Source: Armatimonadota bacterium (GTDB lineage Bacteria; Sysuimicrobiota; Sysuimicrobiia; Sysuimicrobiales; Kaftiobacteriaceae). Taken from it: 64,000 bases of DNA. Of the stretch, positions 58,133 through 64,000 are shown piece by piece. Under the pieces are notes generated by a model. That model had not been told where the DNA came from and ran no database searches. It saw only the letters and a list, made by a program, of their open reading frames with translations. The stretch covers positions 285,701 through 349,700 of the forward strand of contig JAVKHY010000001.1 in assembly GCA_031459765.1 (NCBI GenBank), written 5' to 3'. Both the position numbers and the translations under genes were made by a program. The first letter of the stretch is position 1. Every line of letters begins with the position of its first letter.

Positions 58133-58480
58133 GTGGAGACGCCGCTGGCAGTCGTCATCGGGGGGTTGTACGCCGTCGGCCTGTACCTGATGCTGCGTCG
58201 CAGTGTCGTCAAGCTGCTCATCGGACTCGCTGTGCTGACCAACGCGGCGAACCTGCTCATCTTCACCGCGGCGGGGATGACCCGCGGCCGGCCGCCCCTT
58301 GTGCCGTCCGGCCAGGCGCAGCTGTCCCCGCCCTATGCCGACCCGCTCCCTCAGGCGATGATCCTCACCGCGATTGTCATCGGTTTCGGCGTGCTGGCCT
58401 TCGCCGTGGCCCTTGTCCACCGGGTGGTGCAGGTAGTGGGCAGCGACGACCTCGACGCGATGAAGACGACCGACACATGA
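58133..58480 (+). CDS. mnhC: Na+/H+ antiporter subunit C (MnhC)
   Basis: 115 residues, three TM, NuoK-like. [23 protein letters not shown] and the [17 protein letters not shown] loop are diagnostic. GTG start; the stop overlaps mnhD (ATGA). Confidence 0.93.
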   Translation: METPLAVVIGGLYAVGLYLMLRRSVVKLLIGLAVLTNAANLLIFTAAGMTRGRPPLVPSGQAQLSPPYADPLPQAMILTAIVIGFGVLAFAVALVHRVVQVVGSDDLDAMKTTDT

Positions 58481-59970
58481 ATCTGCTTCCGGTGCTGCCC
58501 CTGTTGATCCCTCTGGTGACCGCGCTGGCTTGCCTGCTGGCCTGGGGACGGCGGTCTGCGCAGCGCAGCCTGGGCGTGGCCGGTGCGGCCGCGCTGCTCG
58601 GCGCGGCGATGGCTCTGCTCCGCACGGTCTCCCGCACCGGGATTGTCGCCGTCCAGATAGGGAACTGGCCGGCGCCGTTTGGCATCACACTGGTGGCGGA
58701 TCTGTTCAGCGCGATCATGGTCACGGTCACGGGGGTGATCGCCCTGGTCGTGGCCGTGTACTCGCTCGCCGCCATGGATGCGCGGCGCGAGGTCTTCGGC
58801 TACTACCCGCTGCTCCATCTGCTGCTACTGGGGGTGTGTGGCGCCTTCCTGACCGGAGACCTCTTCAACCTCTACGTCTGGTTCGAGGTCATGCTGATCG
58901 CCTCGTTCGTGCTGCTGGCGCTCGGCGGCGAACGGCCGCAACTGGAGGGGGCCATCAAGTACGTGACGCTGAACCTGATGTCCTCCGCGCTGTTCCTGGC
59001 CGCGGTCGGCGTCCTCTACGGCACGGCCGGAACGCTGAATATGGCCGACCTGGCGGTCAAACTTCGGGCGTCCGCGGCGCCCGGACTGGTCACGACCCTG
59101 GCGGTCCTCTTCCTCGTGGCCTTCGGTGTGAAGGCCGCGATCTTCCCGTTGTTCTTCTGGCTGCCCGCCGCCTACCACACGCCCCCGGTGGCCGTCTCGG
59201 CGGTCTTCGCCGGCTTGCTGACCAAGGTCGGCGTGTACGTGATGATCCGCGTCTTCACCCTGCTGTTCGTCCAGGACGTGGGATACACACACCAGATCAT
59301 CCTCGTCGTCTCCGGTCTGACGATGGTCACGGGCGTTTTGGGCGCGGTGGCGCAGAACGAGTTCCGGCGCGTGCTCTCGTTTCACATCATCAGCCAGATC
59401 GGCTACATGATCCTCGGCCTGGGCCTGTTCACCCCGGCCGCCCTGGCCGGATCGATCTTCTACATCGTTCACCACATCATGGTGAAGACCAACCTCTTTC
59501 TGGTCAGCGGCGCGGCTTACCGGCTGCGCGGCACCTTCGAGTTGAAGTCGCTGGGGGGACTCTACCGCGAAGCGCCGGCGCTCAGTATCCTGTTCCTGAT
59601 CCCCGCGCTTTCCCTGGCCGGGATGCCCCCGCTGTCCGGCTTCTTCGCCAAACTGGCCCTGGTCAAGGCCGGCATGGAGCGCGGCGAATACATCATCGTG
59701 GCCGCGGCCCTCGGCGTGGGACTGCTCACGCTGTTCTCGATGACAAAGATCTGGGCGGAGGCGTTCTGGAAGCCAGGAGAGGCCTCGGGCGCCGGCGCCG
59801 CGCCGGGAAGCTGGGCCTGGATCATCGGACCGATCACTGCGCTGGCCCTGGTCACGGTCGTCCTGGGACTGGTCGGACAGCCGTTCTTCGCCCTGGCCAG
59901 GCGGGCGGCCGAGCAGTTGCTGAATCCCGCCGCGTATATCCAGGCGGTACTCGGAGGGCCTCCCCGATGA
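58477..59970 (+). CDS. mnhD: Na+/H+ antiporter subunit D (MnhD)
   Basis: 497 residues, about 14 TM, NuoN/M-like proton-translocating subunit. E137 in [13 protein letters not shown], the later Lys in [22 protein letters not shown], and [16 protein letters not shown] are the expected ionisable sites. ATG overlaps mnhC; the stop overlaps mnhE. Confidence 0.94.
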   Translation: MNLLPVLPLLIPLVTALACLLAWGRRSAQRSLGVAGAAALLGAAMALLRTVSRTGIVAVQIGNWPAPFGITLVADLFSAIMVTVTGVIALVVAVYSLAAMDARREVFGYYPLLHLLLLGVCGAFLTGDLFNLYVWFEVMLIASFVLLALGGERPQLEGAIKYVTLNLMSSALFLAAVGVLYGTAGTLNMADLAVKLRASAAPGLVTTLAVLFLVAFGVKAAIFPLFFWLPAAYHTPPVAVSAVFAGLLTKVGVYVMIRVFTLLFVQDVGYTHQIILVVSGLTMVTGVLGAVAQNEFRRVLSFHIISQIGYMILGLGLFTPAALAGSIFYIVHHIMVKTNLFLVSGAAYRLRGTFELKSLGGLYREAPALSILFLIPALSLAGMPPLSGFFAKLALVKAGMERGEYIIVAAALGVGLLTLFSMTKIWAEAFWKPGEASGAGAAPGSWAWIIGPITALALVTVVLGLVGQPFFALARRAAEQLLNPAAYIQAVLGGPPR

Positions 59971-60440
59971 TGCTCCTCTGGAACATCTTTCTCGCCGCGA
60001 TCTGGGCGGCGGTCACCGGTCAGGTCACGGTGCTCAACCTGCTCGTCGGGTTCGCCCTCGGGCACCTGGTCCTCTGGGTCGTGCAGCGGGCCGTCGGCCC
60101 CACCTCCTCATACTTCCGGAAGGTCCGCCAGGTGCTGGGGTTCGCGGGTTTCTACTTGTGGGAACTGATCCTGGCCAACATGCGCGTGGCCTACGATGTT
60201 GTCACGCCGACGCACCACATGCGCCCGGGCACGATCGCCATCCCGCTGGATGCCCGGACCGACGTGGAGATCGCGATGCTGGCGAATCTGATCACGCTGA
60301 CACCAGGCACATTGAGCCTGGACGTCGCATCCGACCGGCGCGTTCTGTACATCCACGCCATGTACATCGACGACGTGGACCGCGTGCGCCGGCGGATCAA
60401 GCACGGCTACGAGCGCCGGGTGCTGGAGGTCCTGCGATGA
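59967..60440 (+). CDS. mnhE: Na+/H+ antiporter subunit E (MnhE)
   Basis: 157 residues. An N-terminal hydrophobic half is followed by a soluble tail with [13 protein letters not shown], the MnhE hallmark. ATG pair at 59967/59970; the stop overlaps mnhF. Confidence 0.92.
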   Translation: MMLLWNIFLAAIWAAVTGQVTVLNLLVGFALGHLVLWVVQRAVGPTSSYFRKVRQVLGFAGFYLWELILANMRVAYDVVTPTHHMRPGTIAIPLDARTDVEIAMLANLITLTPGTLSLDVASDRRVLYIHAMYIDDVDRVRRRIKHGYERRVLEVLR

Positions 60441-60694
60441 CCCTCGTCGCCTTCGCCATGCTGAGCCTGGCGCTGGTGCTGGCCTTCACCCGGCTGGCGC
60501 GCGGCCCGACGCTGCCCGATCGGGTCGTGGCGCTCGATCTGATTTCCGCCCTCGCCGTAGGCATCATCGGTGTCTATTCGATTGAGACAAACCAGCGTGT
60601 CCTGATCGAGGTGGCGATCGTCCTGGCCCTGATCTCGTTTCTGGGCACGGTCGCCTTTGCGCGCTATCTGGAGAGGCGGGCCCGTGCCGAGTAA
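60437..60694 (+). CDS. mnhF: Na+/H+ antiporter subunit F (MnhF)
   Basis: 85 residues, three TM. RGPTLPDRVVALDLIS is the conserved loop of MnhF, followed by ETNQRVLIEVAIVLALISFLG-type helix residues. ATG overlaps mnhE (ATGA); overlaps mnhG by 11 nt. Confidence 0.92.
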   Translation: MTLVAFAMLSLALVLAFTRLARGPTLPDRVVALDLISALAVGIIGVYSIETNQRVLIEVAIVLALISFLGTVAFARYLERRARAE

Positions 60695-61073
60695 CATCGT
60701 CTCCACCGCGTTGATGCTCATCGGGGCGGCCTTTCTTCTTCTGGCCGCGGTGGGTGTCACCCGCATGCCCGATCTCTTCACCCGGATGCAGACCACCACC
60801 AAGGCGGCAACCCTGGGGGTGGGATGCGTCATTCTGTCGGTCGCCGTGCACTTCGGCGACCTCGGCGTGATGGCCCGGGCCGCGGCGGTGATCGTGTTCG
60901 TCCTGCTCACCGCGCCCGTGGCCGCTCACATGATTGCGCGGGCGGCCTACCTGGTCGGTGTGCGGCAGTGGGAAGGGACGATCGTCGATGAGCTGCGGGG
61001 ACGCTACGATCTCCGGACGGGTACCCTGCGCAGTCCCGGGGTGAACAGGAGCGATACCGATGCGGACGATTGA
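60684..61073 (+). CDS. mnhG: Na+/H+ antiporter subunit G (MnhG)
   Basis: 129 residues, three TM, with the GVTRMPDLFTRMQTTTKAATLG signature of MnhG and a polar C-terminal tail longer than usual. GTG at 60684 gives the best N-terminus. Last subunit of the complex; overlaps the DUF502 gene by 14 nt. Confidence 0.91.
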   Translation: MPSNIVSTALMLIGAAFLLLAAVGVTRMPDLFTRMQTTTKAATLGVGCVILSVAVHFGDLGVMARAAAVIVFVLLTAPVAAHMIARAAYLVGVRQWEGTIVDELRGRYDLRTGTLRSPGVNRSDTDADD

Positions 61074-61758
61074 CGACGGCCTGGCCCGGTTTCGGCGGGT
61101 CAGACCGGGGTGGGGGCCCACCGCGCCGCTGCTGCGCAGGATGCTGATCACCGGCCTGCTGGTGACGATGCCGCTGGCCGTGACCTACCTGTTGTTGCGC
61201 TGGCTCTTCGCCACGCTGGACGGCCTGCTTCAGCCCCTGGCCCGCGCCTTCATCGGGGCCACCATCCCGGGGCTCGGGCTCGTCGTCGGGCTGGTCCTCA
61301 TCCTGTTCATCGGGGCGGTGGCGAGTAACGTCGTCGGTCGACGGCTGTTAACCCTTGTGGACCGACTGATGCTGCGCATCCCCCTGGCCCGGCCCGTGTA
61401 CAGCGCCACGAAACAGATCTCGGACGCCCTACTCGGCGATCAGCGCTCCACATTTCGGCGCGTGGTCCTTGTGGAGTGGCCGAGGCACGGAGCGCATACC
61501 GTCGGTTTCGTCACGGGCGAAGATCGCGCGGAGGATGGGACCGCCCTGGTCAGTGTCTTCATCATCAGCGCGCCGAACCCGACCACCGGGTTCCTGATGC
61601 TGGTTCCCGAATCGGAGGTCGTGCCGACGAACCTTTCGGTGGAAGATGGGATGAAACTCGTTCTGTCCGGCGGCATTGCCGGGACGTTGGCCGAGATCTC
61701 CCGGGCACTGATCGTTCGACACCGGCCGCAGGGCGCATCGCCCCACCTTCCCGGGTGA
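61060..61758 (+). CDS. DUF502-family membrane protein
   Basis: 232 residues. Two TM segments (about residues 25-50 and 65-90) with GLLVTMPLAVTYLLLRW and VVGRRLL, then IPLARPVYSATKQISDAL and a soluble domain containing APNPTTGFLMLVPESEV, all typical of DUF502. Function unknown; translationally coupled to mnhG, so possibly linked to the antiporter. Confidence 0.88.
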   Translation: MRTIDDGLARFRRVRPGWGPTAPLLRRMLITGLLVTMPLAVTYLLLRWLFATLDGLLQPLARAFIGATIPGLGLVVGLVLILFIGAVASNVVGRRLLTLVDRLMLRIPLARPVYSATKQISDALLGDQRSTFRRVVLVEWPRHGAHTVGFVTGEDRAEDGTALVSVFIISAPNPTTGFLMLVPESEVVPTNLSVEDGMKLVLSGGIAGTLAEISRALIVRHRPQGASPHLPG

Positions 61759-61761
61759 GAC

Positions 61762-61837
61762 CGCTCCGCAACCGCCGCCCTGACAGGGCGATCCTTCCAG
61801 CTGGCCGAACTGGCACGGAGAGCTGGCCTGCGGAGCG
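61762..61837 (+). other. nested inverted repeats before the CPA2 antiporter
   Basis: CGCTCCGCA (61762-61770) pairs perfectly with TGCGGAGCG (61829-61837). Inside lies a compact hairpin CGCCCT-GAC-AGGGCG (61776-61790) and a repeated AGCTGGCC (61799-61806 and 61821-61828). The fold would end 9 nt before the TTG at 61847. It fills most of the 88-nt gap after the DUF502 gene. No known RNA class was recognised. Confidence 0.5.
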
Positions 61838-61846
61838 TGTACCCGC

Positions 61847-63784
61847 TTGATTGAGACTGTATTCTTCAAAGACGTGGTCCTGGTGGTCGTCGCCGCGCTG
61901 CTGGGCGGTGCCGTCGCCACCTGGCTACGCCAGCCGCTCTTCGTAGGCTATGTGATCGGCGGGCTGCTGGTGAACCCTTTTACACCAGGCCCGGCGGTCC
62001 AGGATGTCGCGACGTTTCAGCTGTTCGCGCAGATCGGCGTCATCCTCCTGATGTTCACGATCGGGATGGAGATGACGCTGCGCGAACTGACCCGGGCCGG
62101 TCCTCCGGCGCTCTTCGGCGCCCCCGTGATGGCTGTGCTGACCATCGGCCTCGCCGTGGCCGCGGGGGCGGCCCTGCACTGGCCCCTGGCGCAGGCCGCG
62201 GCGGTCGGGATCGTCATCGCCAACTCCAGCAGCATGGTGGCGGCCAAGCTGCTGCTGGAGCGGGGAGCGGTCAACTCTCCGCACGGCCACGTCGTCCTGG
62301 GCACGACCCTGATGGAAGACCTGCTCACCGTGGTGCTGATCGTCGTGCTGCCGATCCTGGCCCGCGGCGAGACCGGCCGCCTGGGCGCCACGGGTCTCGC
62401 CGTCGCGCGCGCCGCCGCGATCCTCATCCCGTTTCTGTTCCTGGCCAACCGGGTGATTCCGCGTCTGCTGGCGCGGGTGGCCAGACAGCGCAACACGGAA
62501 CTGTTCATCATCGTCGCCATGGCGATCGCCGTCGGCACCGCCGCGCTGTCCGCCGGCCTCGGTCTCTCCCTGGCTCTGGGGGCGTTTCTGGCCGGGCTGG
62601 TGATCAGCGAGTCCGACGAGTTCACCCACGAGATCCTGACGCGCGTCCTGCCGCTGCGTGACCTGTTCAGCGCCCTGTTCTTTGTCTCCGTCGGGACACT
62701 GATCCGGCCGCGCGATCTCCTGGCCGCTCCCTGGCTTCTGGTGCTGGTTGTGGCGCTCATCCTCGGGGGAAAGTTCGTCCTGCGGCTCCTCACCCTGCGG
62801 CTGTTTCGCCTGCCCCTGAACATGGGGGCCCTGGTCAGCGTCCACCTGGCGCAGACCGGCGAGTTCACCTTCGTCATGGCCCAGGTGGCGCTGACGGCCG
62901 GCCTGCTGAGTCAGGGGCTCTACCAGGCGGTCCTGGCCGCGTCGCTCGTCTCCATCCTGGTCATCTCGTTCATCTCGGACCTGGCTCATCGGTGGATCGA
63001 GGTGCCCACCCCGCGCTTCCCGCCGCCTGGCGAGGCGGAGCGCGAGGCGGGACGTGTGCTGGTGTGCGGATTCGGCCGGGTCGGCGGGACGATCGGGGAG
63101 GCGCTGGAGGCGTTTCGCATTCCTTTTACCGTCATCGACCTCAATCCCCAGGTGGTGGAGGCCCTCCGGCAGCGTGGCATTCCCGTGGTCTACGGGGACG
63201 CGGCCGGGGAGCCGGTGCTGCGCAGCGCCGGAGCCGAGCGGGCCGTCCTGGCCGTCGTCGCCACGCCGGACTTTGAGCGGACCCGTCTGGCCGTGCGGCG
63301 GCTGCGCCAGCTTAACCCCACGGTGCCCATCCTGGCGCGGTCCACCCGTCCGGGTCAGCGCCCGGCGCTGATCGCGGCGGGCGCGAGCGAGGTGATCCAG
63401 CCGGAGTTCGAAGCGGCGCAGACGCTGATCCGGCACGGGTTGGAGCAGCTGGGCATCCCCCACGAGCAGATCAAGGAGTACATGGCCGAGCAGCGGGCCG
63501 CCGCCGAACTCTCGGCGGGGCGCGCTCCCCAGCTGCCGCTGCATCATCTGCTGGAGGCGACGACGGTGCGGATCGGCCCGGGGTTCTGCGCGGACCGCTC
63601 GCTGCGGCAGGCCCGGATCCGCGAGCGGACGGGCGTCACCGTCCTGACCGTCCGCCGCGCGGACGGGGACGAAGTCATTAACCCCGGCCCGGATGTGGTG
63701 CTGCGTCCCGGCGACCTGGTGACGATCATCGGCCTGCCGGAGCAGATCACGCTCTTTGAGCGGTTGAACCAGGAGGCGGACTGA
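61847..63784 (+). CDS. CPA2 monovalent cation:proton antiporter with TrkA-N and TrkA-C domains
   Basis: 645 residues. About 12 TM (residues 5-380) of the KefB/CPA2 type, with GVILLMFTIGMEM and the ALGAFLAGLVISES segment. A RCK/TrkA-N domain starts at VLVCGFGRVGGTIGEALE (about residue 401) with a downstream Asp (VIDLN), indicating NAD(H) binding. A TrkA-C domain closes the protein (about 575-645). It should exchange K+ or Na+ for protons under nucleotide or ligand control. TTG start with a weak GGAG 12 nt upstream; the stop overlaps the next ATG. Confidence 0.88.
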   Translation: MIETVFFKDVVLVVVAALLGGAVATWLRQPLFVGYVIGGLLVNPFTPGPAVQDVATFQLFAQIGVILLMFTIGMEMTLRELTRAGPPALFGAPVMAVLTIGLAVAAGAALHWPLAQAAAVGIVIANSSSMVAAKLLLERGAVNSPHGHVVLGTTLMEDLLTVVLIVVLPILARGETGRLGATGLAVARAAAILIPFLFLANRVIPRLLARVARQRNTELFIIVAMAIAVGTAALSAGLGLSLALGAFLAGLVISESDEFTHEILTRVLPLRDLFSALFFVSVGTLIRPRDLLAAPWLLVLVVALILGGKFVLRLLTLRLFRLPLNMGALVSVHLAQTGEFTFVMAQVALTAGLLSQGLYQAVLAASLVSILVISFISDLAHRWIEVPTPRFPPPGEAEREAGRVLVCGFGRVGGTIGEALEAFRIPFTVIDLNPQVVEALRQRGIPVVYGDAAGEPVLRSAGAERAVLAVVATPDFERTRLAVRRLRQLNPTVPILARSTRPGQRPALIAAGASEVIQPEFEAAQTLIRHGLEQLGIPHEQIKEYMAEQRAAAELSAGRAPQLPLHHLLEATTVRIGPGFCADRSLRQARIRERTGVTVLTVRRADGDEVINPGPDVVLRPGDLVTIIGLPEQITLFERLNQEAD

Positions 63785-64000
63785 TGAGGGGCGGCGAGGA
63801 GATCCTGGTCGTCCCGCGCGCGGTGCTGCTGCCGGAGCCGGTGCACGGGTTCATCACCCAGGACGCGGCGGAGTATCTGGCGCGCATTCGTGCGGAAGCC
63901 ACCTTCCGGCGGCGGAACGATGTGGAAGACGATCCTTCGATGAAGCAGATCATTCCCTACCTGATCGTCCGGCACGGCGGGCAGATTTTCGTCTTCCAGC
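63784..64000 (+). CDS. N-terminus of a NUDIX-family phosphoesterase-like protein (partial)
   Basis: 72 residues are visible before the window ends. The VVPRAVLLP opening, the RIRAEATFRRRNDVEDDP segment and MKQIIPYLIVRHGGQ match remembered members of the predicted NUDIX phosphoesterase group (COG4112-like). The Nudix box itself would lie beyond the edge. ATG overlaps the antiporter stop (TGATG). Confidence 0.6.
   Translation, partial: MRGGEEILVVPRAVLLPEPVHGFITQDAAEYLARIRAEATFRRRNDVEDDPSMKQIIPYLIVRHGGQIFVFQ

Overview
The window is about two-thirds G+C and densely coded, with many 1-4 nt stop/start overlaps and frequent GTG or TTG starts. Four signs point to a high-GC Terrabacteria-type bacterium (Bacillota-like, Chloroflexota, Armatimonadota or a candidate phylum): a T-box leader, fused shikimate kinase/dehydroquinate synthase genes, -10 boxes sitting directly before start codons, and a MoxR/DUF58/DUF4129 trio. 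No rRNA, tRNA, CRISPR array or insertion sequence was seen, so the lineage cannot be fixed.

Layout. 0.1-9.7 kb: gyrB-gyrA behind a sigma70-like promoter, then a small M50 protease, a GNAT acetyltransferase, an AlaX editing enzyme, a small Cys-pair protein, a short metallopeptidase, a histidine phosphatase and a convergent, overlapping MFS transporter. 9.7-21.2 kb: a catabolic operon with a TctCBA tripartite tricarboxylate transporter, aldehyde dehydrogenase, cupin, type I dehydroquinase (aroD), zinc dehydrogenase, ThDP enzyme, IclR regulator, class III CoA-transferase and a citryl-CoA-lyase-like protein. 21.2-28.3 kb: shikimate block aroKB(A)-aroE-aroC-aroKB(B)-aroH-aroA. It holds two copies of the AroK-AroB fusion, and copy A has lost the glycine-rich NAD loop. 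28.3-31.9 kb: MoxR ATPase, DUF58 and DUF4129 membrane protein. 31.9-40.7 kb (minus strand): a sugar-acid locus with a DapA-family aldolase, IclR regulator, PfkB kinase, ABC sugar importer and three dehydrogenases. 40.8-51.0 kb: a T-box leader with a UGG (Trp) specifier ahead of aroF-tyrA-trpEGDC-trpS-trpFBA and a Nudix gene. 51.0-64.0 kb: an ion-transport island with a 52-residue membrane protein, DUF1646 transporter, S2P/CBS protease, NSS symporter, relic of a P-type ATPase, a complete seven-gene Mrp/Mnh antiporter, DUF502 protein and a CPA2 antiporter, ending in a truncated Nudix-family gene.

Together the window encodes every step from erythrose-4-phosphate and PEP to chorismate (aroF, aroB, aroD, aroE, aroK, aroA, aroC) and on to tryptophan, with chorismate mutase and prephenate dehydrogenase for tyrosine. 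AroD lies inside the transport operon. AroF and tyrA appear to be controlled by uncharged tRNA-Trp along with the trp genes. The most unusual signals are the duplicated and divergent AroKB fusions, the Trp T-box over a mixed Tyr/Trp operon, two genes whose best-placed start codon is ATC, a recurrent leaderless-type promoter layout, and the internally deleted P-type ATPase.
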